Program-made: the position numbers and the translations under genes
Assembly: GCA_044350895.1 (NCBI GenBank)
Contig: JBILGT010000007.1
Location: forward strand, 1 to 45,920
Source: OMIS01 sp044350895
GTDB lineage: Bacteria; Patescibacteriota; Microgenomatia; UBA1400; PJMF01
DNA: 45,920 nt
Direction: 5' to 3'
The notes under the pieces: generated by a model
Database searches by the model: none
What the model saw: the letters and a program-made list of their open reading frames with translations, nothing else
What the model was told of the DNA's origin: nothing
In this document: positions 16,272-24,921 of the stretch, piece after piece
How positions within the stretch are numbered: the stretch's first letter is position 1
How the letters are laid out: every line of letters begins with the position of its first letter

Positions 16272-17789
16272 ATGTCGAAGATTTTTAAAGCATCATTTCT
16301 TTTAACATTTTTCTTTGGACTCAATAAGCTAGTGGCGCTGCTGCGTCAGTATTTAACAGCACAGCAATTTGGCTTGAACAAAGAAATGGATGCGTTCAAT
16401 ATTGCCAATAATATCCCGGATCTTTTATTCTCAGTTATTTCTGGAAGCGCACTTGCGCTGGCATTTATTCCCGCTTTGACAGAGTACTTAGAGAAAAAAG
16501 GTGAAGTGAAGACCTGGCAACTTTTTTCCCAAGTAGCCAACATAGTTTTTATAGCTACAGCATGTCTTGCCACAATTGCAGCCGTGTTTGCACCATTTTT
16601 AGTGCGCCATTTCATAGCTCCTGGTTTTTCAACAGACCAACAAGAACTCACCACAAGCTTGATGCGGCTCAACTTACTTGCCACACTTATCTTTTCAGTC
16701 AGCGGACTCCTGACAGCTGCACTGCAAGCACACAAGCACTTTTTATTTCCCGCACTTGCTCCAATTTTTCATAATCTTGGGCTGCTGATAGGCTTATTCT
16801 TTTTTGTCAAACCAGTGGTGACACTTGGACTAGTGAATTTCCCTGGGCTCGGCGCTGGCATATTTGGACTGGAGTTTGGCGTAATTTTGGGCGCAGTACT
16901 ACATCTAGGCATTCAGATTCCCGCAGCTCTTCGCTACAAATTTCGCTGGCTGCCACTGATTTCACTCAGTGACAGTGCGGTACAACGAGTCTTTAAGTTA
17001 ATGGGACCAAGAATTTTAACTGTTCTGCTCATTCAAGCAATCTTTCTGACTCGAGATAATTTAGCTTCTGGAATGGAATCTGGCGCGATCAGTGCACTCA
17101 CATACGGATTCTTTTTGTTGCAAGTTCCTGAGACTTTGATTGGTACTGCAATTGGAACAGCACTGCTTCCCACACTTTCTGATTATGCAGCAGGCAAGAG
17201 GAGTGCGGAGTTTATAGGAGCATTGCAGGCCACTATTAAAGTTATTTTGGCTTCTTGCCTCGTGATCACCACGGTAGTTTTCCTGGGACTGGATTCAGTT
17301 TTGAGTCTCATTTTTCACCTCACGCCAGAAAAATTTGCAGTACTCAGTCTCACTACAAAAATGTTTTTCCTTGGCCTTACCGCACACTCATTGCTTGAAG
17401 TAACAAGCAGAGCATTTTATGCGCTACAGGATACTCGGACACCATTTTATCTCACGATAGGAAGAGTGGTTTTATTTGTTGTATTAGGGTTTGGAGTACA
17501 CAAAAATTTTGGAGCACCTGGGCTGGCAATGGCAGATGCGCTCAGTGTTACCACGCTAGTGGGGGTAATGCTCTGGATGCTCAATCGTTCACTGCCTGGG
17601 CTTTTAAAGATTTCTGCAACATTGTGGAGAACAGGAGGAGCGTGTCTACTGACTGTGTGTCTATTTGGCGGAATTTCTCAGGTGCCATTTTTTTCAGACT
17701 TCATTGCAACGAGCATTGCTGGACTACTTTCAGTTGGTGCAGCAGCATTCATTTTGAAACCTGAGATCCAACTTTTGAGGAGAGCGTAG
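16272..17789 (+). CDS. murJ: Lipid II flippase MurJ
   Basis: A 505-residue MATE-like/MOP-fold membrane protein with about 14 helices. N-terminus MSKIFKASFLLTFFFGLNKLVALLRQYLTAQQFG ... MDAFNIANNIPDLLFSVISGSALALAFIPALTEYL carries the MurJ signature residues (Arg of LLRQ, the AFNIANNIPD stretch and FIPAL). The second half repeats the fold. It moves lipid-linked peptidoglycan precursor to the outer face. An alternative ATG lies at 16263; I prefer 16272 because the -10-like TATACA ends at 16261. Divergent from the DUF1801/deacetylase pair. Confidence 0.92.
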   Translation: MSKIFKASFLLTFFFGLNKLVALLRQYLTAQQFGLNKEMDAFNIANNIPDLLFSVISGSALALAFIPALTEYLEKKGEVKTWQLFSQVANIVFIATACLATIAAVFAPFLVRHFIAPGFSTDQQELTTSLMRLNLLATLIFSVSGLLTAALQAHKHFLFPALAPIFHNLGLLIGLFFFVKPVVTLGLVNFPGLGAGIFGLEFGVILGAVLHLGIQIPAALRYKFRWLPLISLSDSAVQRVFKLMGPRILTVLLIQAIFLTRDNLASGMESGAISALTYGFFLLQVPETLIGTAIGTALLPTLSDYAAGKRSAEFIGALQATIKVILASCLVITTVVFLGLDSVLSLIFHLTPEKFAVLSLTTKMFFLGLTAHSLLEVTSRAFYALQDTRTPFYLTIGRVVLFVVLGFGVHKNFGAPGLAMADALSVTTLVGVMLWMLNRSLPGLLKISATLWRTGGACLLTVCLFGGISQVPFFSDFIATSIAGLLSVGAAAFILKPEIQLLRRA

Positions 17790-17913
17790 GGGAATGGGTC
17801 CATTACCCAGATTTACAAGTTTAGTAACTACTTGGTCAATTGATCGTATTTTATCAGCTTTTGACGATGCGGTGCAGGTAGGATTGGTAAAACTGCGAAC
17901 GGCAGAAATCAAA

Positions 17914-18906
17914 TCAACTAGCGTTGCTAGTAATCTCTTCACCTAACATCGTAGTTATTTTTTGGATGTCTGCATCTAACTGTTCCAACTCTGAACCTAC
18001 AGAGGTCAATTCCTCAGCAAAAACCTTATCTTTAAAAACTAGCTGATAAGTTGCTTCACATTGTTCAGGCGAAATATCGTAGTTAAGAGGTACTTGTTGG
18101 CTAACTGATTCTGGAGACTGCCCAGTTAGCCTGAGAAGGATATATTTATATATCATCTGCCATCCATGCTGGAACTGAAACAAAGTCCTTGTTTGGGTAT
18201 GAATTAAGTCATGACTTTTTTTTGTGACAACGTTTAACCGTAGGCATAGGTTGTAGTAGTGTTCCTTAAATCTCCATAGTGTATCTCCTATGCCAGGTAT
18301 TAATTTAATCTCATCGTCATCTACATCGGCAATCACATAGTAAATTTCTCTTTGAACGGCTGTAGTGAGAACCCACTCGGCCAAACTCGCCCTATCTCGA
18401 TAATTTTCGGGTGGCAGTTTCTGTTGATATTTTAGCCAGTTGAATATTCTTTTTTTTAGTTGAGCTGAGCTCTCGTCATCAATATGAAGCCATTTTTTTC
18501 TAACTTCTTTTAAGGCACTATCTAGTAGACTACGCAGAGCTTCTCGGTCTTGTGGCAATAGTTCAGCCTCCAAGCTATCGATACAGTATTTTTGATATTT
18601 TAGTTTTTGCTCAAAGGTCAAATACCGATTTGTGAAAAAAACATATTTTTCATATTCGCCCTTGGTTCTTCTGCCAAAGTCCTCGTTAAATTTATTATTA
18701 CTGTCTTCCCTAAGTGAGACACAAGCTAATCCTTTCTTTCCATCTGGTGTGGTGAAAGTGATATCCCTACCACCGTCACTACCGCCTTTAGGAGCGATTA
18801 AAACAACATCTTGGTAACCAAGGCTGTTTAAGACATCAGCACACATTCGTTCAAAGTCGTGTTGGTTATCGAACTCTTCGAGAGCTTTTTGAGTAAGCGT
18901 TAACAT
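17914..18906 (-). CDS. Mrr-like nuclease-fold protein of the island
   Basis: A 330-residue protein. Residues about 10-90 look like a PD-(D/E)xK restriction-endonuclease fold: DFERMCADVLNSLGYQDV, then APKGGSDGGRDITFTTPDGKKG and LACVSLREDSN. The GGxDGGRD loop is typical. The expected QxK strand is CVS, so the usual catalytic lysine is missing or replaced by a residue nearby (the later NNKF may supply it). The C-terminal 200 residues are helical and unrecognised. It starts 2 bases after the stop of the AlbA_2 gene, so it is translationally coupled. Likely targets nucleic acid as part of a defence-like cassette. Confidence 0.65.
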   Translation of the reverse strand: MLTLTQKALEEFDNQHDFERMCADVLNSLGYQDVVLIAPKGGSDGGRDITFTTPDGKKGLACVSLREDSNNKFNEDFGRRTKGEYEKYVFFTNRYLTFEQKLKYQKYCIDSLEAELLPQDREALRSLLDSALKEVRKKWLHIDDESSAQLKKRIFNWLKYQQKLPPENYRDRASLAEWVLTTAVQREIYYVIADVDDDEIKLIPGIGDTLWRFKEHYYNLCLRLNVVTKKSHDLIHTQTRTLFQFQHGWQMIYKYILLRLTGQSPESVSQQVPLNYDISPEQCEATYQLVFKDKVFAEELTSVGSELEQLDADIQKITTMLGEEITSNAS

Positions 18907-18908
18907 AC

Positions 18909-20213
18909 TTAATCCACTTTTAGATAATCTTTATCCACGAGATATTTTTTAGTGATGGTCTTTTGCAAGTCTTTATAGCCGAAGGACCAGTGAATATCCC
19001 TTACAAGTTCTGTGACATAATCCAACAATTGTTCTTTGTCATTTAGTATCCTTGTGTCTAGGTCGAGTTGCCAAAAAAGTGTTTTAAAAATTGACTCACG
19101 CGTTTCACCTGGCCACATTCTTTCAATTATGGGATTGATGGTCACACCTTCTATATTATCTATTGAAATTGCACCCGTTACACTACCTTGGTAGCCCATT
19201 TTCCCAAGTATCTTCCTCATGGCAGTAAGTGTTACATACAGTTCCCCCGCAAACCACCCCAAATGTGTTGCTGGTCCATCAGGCGTATGGCGCAATATGT
19301 CATGGGAGTTAAAAACTAATCCATTTGCAAATACCTGCTGACATGTGATCTCTCCATCATCACGAGACCAGTTAAAGAAAATCATTCCCTCAGTCACTGA
19401 ATCAAAATTAGATGGCATTGGAAATGAGTAAAAACCATTTTGCGTCCTGGTTTCTTGGATAATTGGTTCAATATCTAGTGGACGGATGAAAGCTTCATGA
19501 GGGTAATATGGTTGAAGGACGACCTTCAAAAGAGAACACTCTTTTCCAAGACTTGAATTAGTAATCTTAGATTTAAAAGGGGGAAGATTAGCCCCATCCT
19601 CATGTTGTATTTTCTTTAGTTCGTAATTCTCCCGCTCTGCTGTTATTTCCCTTAGCCTCTCTTTCTCTCCCATTTTTAAAAACGCTTGGAAATTATTTTC
19701 AGCAAACTGTTTGTTATGCATTCTACTCAACGCAGCTCTTTCTTTCTTTTTAAAAAGTAGCTCAGTTGCTTCTGGAGAAGCGATATCAATAGGTTTGCTG
19801 ACGTTACCTGTGCGTACCCAAATATTTGAATCGTTATGAACATAATATGGGGTTTCATCACCTTCAAAAACCCTAACTACAACAAAAACCTTTCCATTGA
19901 CTTCGTTAGTGGTGTGGCACTCAACTTTAGGGATAGGGCTTATGTTTCCAATGTACTGGAATACTCTATCAACATGTTTGTCGAGGGTGATGCCGTCAGC
20001 TTTTATTGGAACTCCAGTCTTCGAATCTTCTTCGATCCCAATTATCAGCACACCACCTCTTGTGTTGGCAAAAGAGGCAATAATTTTTGCTAGCCCTTTA
20101 TCTGGAAAAGTCTTTTTATAGTCTAACTGCGTACCCTCAGGATTTGCTTCCTGTTGGAATGCCACAACATAATCAAAGTCAATTTCGTTAATCGAGGTTG
20201 TTAGTATTTTCAT
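18909..20213 (-). CDS. AlbA_2/Schlafen-domain protein
   Basis: A 434-residue protein using the ATG at 20213, preceded by GGAG; an ATG at 20261 would overlap the upstream gene further. The N-terminal 170 residues are an AlbA_2 (Schlafen AlbA-type) putative nucleic-acid-binding domain: EGTQLDYKKTF, LAKIIASFANTRGGVLIIGIEED and YYVHNDSNIWVRTGN. A charged helical linker (residues about 175-225) joins a roughly 220-residue C-terminal domain I do not recognise. Such domains occur in regulators and in anti-phage systems. Overlaps the previous gene end by 26 bases. Confidence 0.75.
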   Translation of the reverse strand: MKILTTSINEIDFDYVVAFQQEANPEGTQLDYKKTFPDKGLAKIIASFANTRGGVLIIGIEEDSKTGVPIKADGITLDKHVDRVFQYIGNISPIPKVECHTTNEVNGKVFVVVRVFEGDETPYYVHNDSNIWVRTGNVSKPIDIASPEATELLFKKKERAALSRMHNKQFAENNFQAFLKMGEKERLREITAERENYELKKIQHEDGANLPPFKSKITNSSLGKECSLLKVVLQPYYPHEAFIRPLDIEPIIQETRTQNGFYSFPMPSNFDSVTEGMIFFNWSRDDGEITCQQVFANGLVFNSHDILRHTPDGPATHLGWFAGELYVTLTAMRKILGKMGYQGSVTGAISIDNIEGVTINPIIERMWPGETRESIFKTLFWQLDLDTRILNDKEQLLDYVTELVRDIHWSFGYKDLQKTITKKYLVDKDYLKVD

Positions 20214-20529
20214 TTGTTTCTCCATCAAGTTGTTTTTTTGCATCTCTGAACCAGTATCCAAGATTTGCGATCACGTTATTTGGAGGAAGTGTGAGCATAT
20301 CTGACAAATGGTTCACGGCAACTTTCATTGCTACCTTTTCCAAATAATCCTGATTCTTATTGTTGTCTATCTCATCTTCAATAAACTCCTCAGATAATCT
20401 AATCGAGTATGGGGCTATTTTCCCAGAGCTAAATGCTTGCATACCGAAGCGATACATACCGTCAATGGGTTTCATCATCCAAACTTCAACAACATAGCGC
20501 TGATGATTTATTACGATCGTTGATTTCAT
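20188..20529 (-). CDS. Small unknown island protein
   Basis: A 113-residue protein with no recognisable family. It begins MKSTIVINHQRYVVEVWMM, a beta-rich start, and has an acidic Asn-rich centre. No signal peptide or membrane segment. It lies between the DUF2188 gene (5-base gap) and the AlbA_2 gene (overlap), so it belongs to the same unit. Confidence 0.55.
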   Translation of the reverse strand: MKSTIVINHQRYVVEVWMMKPIDGMYRFGMQAFSSGKIAPYSIRLSEEFIEDEIDNNKNQDYLEKVAMKVAVNHLSDMLTLPPNNVIANLGYWFRDAKKQLDGETNENTNNLD

Positions 20530-20534
20530 AACTC

Positions 20535-20768
20535 CTAATTCTTTCTGTCTCTAGGAGGAATAGGGTCGCCGCCGTAACTATCTTTGTCACGGATCCTGCC
20601 ATCTGGTCGATGAATCACGACTTCGGATCGTTGGTTCATTGCAATTGACCGAGCAGCCTCTGTCGCTTGGCTCTGTGTTTGATGTATGGAAGTTACACGG
20701 CTGTTTCCAGCCCCTCTGACTGCCCACTGACCGTCATGTGGAACGACGTGTTGGTTGTTTTTAGACAT
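20535..20768 (-). CDS. DUF2188 protein
   Basis: A 77-residue protein that matches the DUF2188 pattern throughout: NQHVVPHDGQWAVRGAGNSR, an alpha-helix TQSQATEAARSIAMNQ, and EVVIHRPDGRIRDKDSYGGDP. The fold is a small beta-beta-alpha unit and its function is unknown. It is often seen as a lone small gene in mobile or accessory regions. An AAAGG Shine-Dalgarno precedes the ATG. First gene of the four-gene minus-strand unit, divergent from the LexA-like repressor. Confidence 0.9.
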   Translation of the reverse strand: MSKNNQHVVPHDGQWAVRGAGNSRVTSIHQTQSQATEAARSIAMNQRSEVVIHRPDGRIRDKDSYGGDPIPPRDRKN

Positions 20769-20848
20769 TTATGCCTTTCTTACTTGGGGAGATACACCGC
20801 TTGAACTGCGAATGGGTCTGTGGGAAGATTGAAGAGTCTAATTTCAAG

Positions 20849-20877
20849 AGCGGGGGGAGAAATCTCTCCGCTTTTTT
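20849..20877 (+). terminator. Intrinsic terminator pointing toward lexA-like gene
   Basis: A 10-bp stem (20849-20858 with 20863-20872, two G-U pairs) with a GAAA loop and six T residues. No gene on this strand ends here, so it may end a small RNA from 20770-20850, which also contains CTTGAA/TTCAAG arms. Confidence 0.75.
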
Positions 20878-20894
20878 CTTCCAGCACCAAGTGC

Positions 20895-20950
20895 TTGTAT
20901 TGGTATTGAAAATCCAATATAGTAGAAAAAGTAGGCGGTGTAAAGTAGGC
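20895..20950 (+). promoter_or_regulatory. Promoter and candidate operator of the LexA-like gene
   Basis: TTGTAT (20895-20900), 17 bases, TATAGT (20918-20923). The dyad ATTGGTATT-GA-AAATCCAAT (20899-20918; 7 of 9 positions paired) fills the spacer. A direct repeat AAAGTAGGC occurs at 20928-20936 and 20942-20950, just after the predicted start. Both are good operator candidates for autoregulation. Confidence 0.55.
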
Positions 20951-20955
20951 AGATT

Positions 20956-21621
20956 ATGAAGTTTTCCACATTGAACAATAAACAACAAGAAATACTCGAG
21001 ATAGTGATGGCTCACCTCAATGTTGATGGTGAAGCTCCATCATTGCGTGATATTCAAAAAAAGTCTCAAACAGTTTCCTCAATGAGAGGAATCGCGTTAC
21101 AACTAGACGCTCTTGAAGAGGCAGGCTTTATTAAACGTGATCCAGTTTCGAGGAGCATCACTCTTGTTGAGTCGCTTTCTAGTCCTAAAGACGAGTTTAT
21201 TGAGATCCCTCTTTTATTGGGACGAGTTCCTGCGGGGATACCATCAGAATTTGAAGATTACATTGATCGGTACATTCCAATCAGACTTTCGGCTACAAAA
21301 GGACTTAGAAATGTTTTTGCTATAAAAATTGTGGGTGATAGTATGGTCGACGCTGGAATAGTTGAAGACGATCATGCGATTGTTTCTCCGTCTATAGTTG
21401 CAAATGATGGAGATGTTGTTCTTGCTCTTGTTGGAAACGGGTTAACACTAAAAAGATTTAGGGTTGTTGAAGGCCACCCAATTCTTTTCCCCGCAAATAA
21501 AAAATACAAACCAATTGCTGATGATTTTGAGGTCAGAGGTAAATTAGTGAATATTGTTAAGCCAGAGATGGTTGAAATTTTCGAGCAAATGAAATCGTTA
21601 TCATTGAATTCATTTTTGTAA
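20956..21621 (+). CDS. LexA-like repressor (S24 peptidase)
   Basis: A 221-residue protein. The N-terminus is a winged-helix-like domain (LNNKQQEILEIVMAHLNVDGEAPSLRDIQKKSQ). The C-terminal peptidase domain has the self-cleavage-like AG in GRVPAGIP, the catalytic Ser in VGDSMVDAGI and the Lys in GNGLTLKRF. This layout matches LexA and related S24 repressors, which cleave themselves when RecA filaments form. It is divergent from the DUF2188-led gene unit and probably represses it together with itself. A global SOS role cannot be told from a local prophage-like or island regulator. Confidence 0.85.
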   Translation: MKFSTLNNKQQEILEIVMAHLNVDGEAPSLRDIQKKSQTVSSMRGIALQLDALEEAGFIKRDPVSRSITLVESLSSPKDEFIEIPLLLGRVPAGIPSEFEDYIDRYIPIRLSATKGLRNVFAIKIVGDSMVDAGIVEDDHAIVSPSIVANDGDVVLALVGNGLTLKRFRVVEGHPILFPANKKYKPIADDFEVRGKLVNIVKPEMVEIFEQMKSLSLNSFL

Positions 21622-21690
21622 CTTTATTCTAGCCAGAGATTGTTCACAACACTTAAAGAACAACAAAAAATATTTTTAGGAGAGACTATG

Positions 21691-21765
21691 GGTGGTATAC
21701 CGGACTCGAACCGGCGGCCTTCGCTGCCACAGAGCGACGCTCTAACCAACTGAGCTAATACCACC
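21691..21765 (-). tRNA. tRNA-His(GUG)
   Basis: Acceptor GTGGTAT/ATACCAC, D-arm, anticodon stem TCGCT/AGCGA with loop CTGTGGC giving GUG, and TTCGAGT T-loop. The extra G at -1 is encoded and can pair with C73, the usual His identity element. CCA is not encoded. A TATAAT lies upstream on the minus strand. Confidence 0.96.
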
Positions 21766-21794
21766 ATGCAAGACACGTATTATACCTGAAGTTT

Positions 21795-23294
21795 TTAGTT
21801 CGGGCTACCCACCTGAGTTCTGTCGTTTATAACTTCAAGACCATCCACAGTAAATTTACCATTTTCAAAAATAACGTCTTTTCCTTTAGCGCCATCCAAC
21901 ACAATTTGACCGCCGCCTGATTCTGCCGTCATTACCAATGCCAGATCTTCATGATCTCCAGTTTCACTTCTATTGCCATTATCAATAACCACTGGTTCAC
22001 CAAGATAATGAGTTTCTTTATTTGAATCACCCAAAGCTAAATGAATACCGAATGTTTTTTCATTTAATAACGTATTCAACACTGCAAAACTAATACTCGG
22101 ATTAGTGCCAATTCCCCATTCTCCGACTTCGTCGTTACCAGGAATTTTCAAGAAATCTGCAATGTGTTGCATAAGGCTAGCATCTGAAGTGAAAAATTCC
22201 ACCACTTTACCTTGTTTAAAGCGGAGCGATAAATCAGGAAGAATTTTTCCTTTCAAAGTAACAGGGTAGGGCATAGCATACTGTCCCTCTAAAGTGCCAC
22301 GATTGGGAGCAAGATACACTTCACTGCCTGGCATATTTCTGCGAGCCACAGAGCTGGCAGGTTTCATGCCTTCAATATCCATTGTAATAGAAGTAGACCA
22401 CCACTCAGGATCGCGTCCCGCTGCTGCTTGCTTTGTAATAGTTGCAGTTTTTGCCTCGACCAAATGTTCTATTATCTTTCGCTGATCACTATCTACCTTT
22501 TCCCAATCTCTGAAACATGCTTCAAGCACCATCAATTTATAGTCTTCTAGTGTCATTCCAGCTTTATCAGCTTCTTGTTGATTTGGTTCATAGACCAGAC
22601 ACCAATCTTTTTTAAGACGGACACCTACTAAGGCACCACTTACCACATCAAAAGCCCGTTTAGCATTTTTTTCAATATCAAAGGTACGTCCAAAATCATA
22701 CTTATTTCTGACAACCAAGACTTTATTGGCAGCATTAAGAAATCTTTCTTCATCTGCAGCTGTTCCCGCACGAATAAAATCTAATTGTGCTAGGTATCGG
22801 CTCCGCTCAGCTTCAGTGGCTAACTGATCTGCAGGTAATCCGTCGACTTGCTTTTCTAAAATATCAGTTACCATATCTCCAGCAACTGGAGCATCAGGAC
22901 CAGGTGCTCTAAACTCATTTTTTGAAACGCCTTCTTGAACGATTTTATCTAGATCTGCCTGGACAAATTGGATTCTGACTCTCACTCTACCTGCAGCATC
23001 GGCACTGCCTTGGTTAAATTTTTGTTCAATGTAATCAACAACTGCTTTAGCAATGTTTCCACCAGAGGGATCTATCTTTAAAAGTACTGAGTCTCCAGGT
23101 TTTATTTGCAGTGAATAATCTACAATTTGCTGTGCAACACCTGCTGTAAGTAGATCTATTTTCTTTTCTTTTTCAGTTTTTTCTTTGATTGCAGGAGTTA
23201 TTTCTGTTGGCCGCACGCTAGGTGCTTGTTCATCAACCTGCATTGCAGCTTCTTCTCGTACATCATCTGGAATTGGTTGGAGAGTTTCAATCAT
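21795..23294 (-). CDS. M29-family aminopeptidase-like protein
   Basis: A 499-residue metallopeptidase-like protein. The N-terminal ~45 residues are charged and probably disordered. The body has IVDYSLQIKPGDSVLLKID, RNMPGSEVYLAPNRGTLEGQY, GEWGIGTNPSISFAVLNTLLNEKTFGIHLALGDS, the Glu/His metal-binding pattern of thermophilic (M29) aminopeptidases. It removes N-terminal residues in the cytoplasm. TATACT ends six bases before the ATG, so the mRNA is likely leaderless. It lies between two tRNA genes on the same strand. Confidence 0.8.
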   Translation of the reverse strand: MIETLQPIPDDVREEAAMQVDEQAPSVRPTEITPAIKEKTEKEKKIDLLTAGVAQQIVDYSLQIKPGDSVLLKIDPSGGNIAKAVVDYIEQKFNQGSADAAGRVRVRIQFVQADLDKIVQEGVSKNEFRAPGPDAPVAGDMVTDILEKQVDGLPADQLATEAERSRYLAQLDFIRAGTAADEERFLNAANKVLVVRNKYDFGRTFDIEKNAKRAFDVVSGALVGVRLKKDWCLVYEPNQQEADKAGMTLEDYKLMVLEACFRDWEKVDSDQRKIIEHLVEAKTATITKQAAAGRDPEWWSTSITMDIEGMKPASSVARRNMPGSEVYLAPNRGTLEGQYAMPYPVTLKGKILPDLSLRFKQGKVVEFFTSDASLMQHIADFLKIPGNDEVGEWGIGTNPSISFAVLNTLLNEKTFGIHLALGDSNKETHYLGEPVVIDNGNRSETGDHEDLALVMTAESGGGQIVLDGAKGKDVIFENGKFTVDGLEVINDRTQVGSPN

Positions 23295-23323
23295 ATAGTA
23301 AGTATATAGATAAAAAAAACCTT

Positions 23324-23398
23324 TGGTGCGCCCACTGGGAATCGAACCCGGATTTGAGGCTTAGAAGGCCCCTGTTCTATCCGTTGAACTATAGGCGC
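23324..23398 (-). tRNA. tRNA-Arg(UCU)
   Basis: Acceptor GCGCCTA/TGGGCGC, anticodon stem GGGGC/GCCTC with loop CTTCTAA giving UCU, discriminator A and an encoded CCA. One C-A mismatch in the T-stem. A TATAAT lies upstream on the minus strand. Confidence 0.95.
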
Positions 23399-23516
23399 GC
23401 ACTACAACTGCCTATTATACAAGACCTCTGGCATTTTCAGGAGAGGGATACCAAATGTCAAAATTTGACTTGCGCCACCCCCTATGATCGAGTATACAAT
23501 GGAGGAGGAGTTTTAT

Positions 23517-24776
23517 ATGCAGATTCATTCAATCACAGCCTACGAAATCATTGCGTCAGGAGGCTATCCTTCTATTGAAGTCAAAGTCACCCTCGATACC
23601 GGGGAAGTCGGAATTGCCTCAGTGCCCTATGGTGCCTCAGCTGGTTCTCATGAAGCCTCAGTTCTCACAGATGGTGATGCGCGGCGTTACAACGGCAAAG
23701 GCATGCAAAAAGCTATCCACAACATTCACCAAGAGATTGCTCCACATGTAGTGGGCATGGAAGTGGACGAGCAGCGAAAAATTGATCAACTCATGATTGA
23801 TTTGGACGGAACACCACAGAAATCAAAGCTTGGTGGCAATGCAGTACTGGCAGTGTCACTGGCCTGTGCCCGCGCAGCTGCTGTAGCCCACAAAAAACCG
23901 CTCTACAGATATATTGCTGATGAGTTCCAAACAGGCGTCGATTTTAGTCATCTTCCACAGCCTATGGCAGTCGTGATTGAAGGTGGCAAACATGCTGATA
24001 ACTCTACAGATCTGCAAGAGTACTGTTTTTCTGTGCTTGAATCAGCAAACAGAGCAGAGAGTGTCCGCATGATGCTTGAAAGTTATCACGCGTTAGAAAA
24101 AATCCTAAAAAAACACAATCTTTCCACCAATATTGGTAATGAAGGTGCCTTTGCACCCAATGGAATTGTGAGTAATGAAGCGCCATTTGCTTTTATGCTT
24201 GAAGCGATAACTAATGCTGGATACACACCGGGCAAAGACATTGGTTTTTCAATAGATGCTGCTGCAAATGAATTTGTCTCACTGGGCGGGTACAATCTTG
24301 CATTGGAAAATAGAATACTGAGTAGCACCGATCTGATTGCATACTTTGAATCTTGGCTCCAAAAATATCCCATTGTTACGCTAGAAGATCCACTCCACGA
24401 AGATGACTGGGAGAACTGGAGACTCTGTAAACAAATGTGTGACAAGTATACTGTGCAGCTTATCGGTGATGATCTGACTGTGACCAATACAGAGCGACTA
24501 CAGAAGGCAATTGATACACAAGCTATCTCTAGTATTTTGATTAAGCTCAATCAAATTGGGACACTCACCGAGACAGTTGATACCTGCATGCTGGCCAAAC
24601 AACATAACATGCAAACTATTCCATCACATCGAGGTGGTGGAGAAACAAATGATACAGCAATGGTAGATCTTGCTGTGGCTGTAGGTGGTCAATACATAAA
24701 GGTGGGTCCCAGTCGAGGCGAGCGCGTTTCCAAATACAATCGTCTGCTTGAAATTGAGCGCGAGCTACAACAGTAA
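23517..24776 (+). CDS. eno: Enolase, divergent
   Basis: Converts 2-phosphoglycerate to phosphoenolpyruvate; 419 residues, normal length. Catalytic landmarks: YGASAGSHEA, VIEGGKHADN (usually GGxHAxN), LQEY, GNEGAFAPN, LEDPLHEDDW, GDDLTVTN, IKLNQIGTLTET (catalytic Lys), SHRGGGETND and KVGPSRGERVSKYN. The family's usual S-R-G-N at the start is SGGYPS, and the K-T-G-A/S-R-S/D segment is KVGPSRGER. So active but divergent. ATG at 23517 chosen for GGAGGAGG eight bases upstream; TACAAT at 23495-23500 is a probable -10. Confidence 0.92.
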   Translation: MQIHSITAYEIIASGGYPSIEVKVTLDTGEVGIASVPYGASAGSHEASVLTDGDARRYNGKGMQKAIHNIHQEIAPHVVGMEVDEQRKIDQLMIDLDGTPQKSKLGGNAVLAVSLACARAAAVAHKKPLYRYIADEFQTGVDFSHLPQPMAVVIEGGKHADNSTDLQEYCFSVLESANRAESVRMMLESYHALEKILKKHNLSTNIGNEGAFAPNGIVSNEAPFAFMLEAITNAGYTPGKDIGFSIDAAANEFVSLGGYNLALENRILSSTDLIAYFESWLQKYPIVTLEDPLHEDDWENWRLCKQMCDKYTVQLIGDDLTVTNTERLQKAIDTQAISSILIKLNQIGTLTETVDTCMLAKQHNMQTIPSHRGGGETNDTAMVDLAVAVGGQYIKVGPSRGERVSKYNRLLEIERELQQ

Positions 24777-24921
24777 AAATAGATCAAATAAAGCGAAAAT
24801 AACCCGAAATTATAAATTAGCAGTCAAACTAAAGTACTGCCAACCTACGCTCGGCTTGATATAGATTGATACATCAAACTTTTACAAGATGAGTACTGTA
24901 CTTTGATATAAAAAGCACTAG

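Noticed and set aside
17730..17942. 70-residue minus frame between murJ and the island
   Set aside because: Overlaps the ends of two real genes and has no recognisable protein character.
17914..21765. Integration of the island into tRNA-His
   Set aside because: The island abuts the tRNA 3' end, but I saw no integrase and no repeat of the tRNA 3' end near 17.8 kb.
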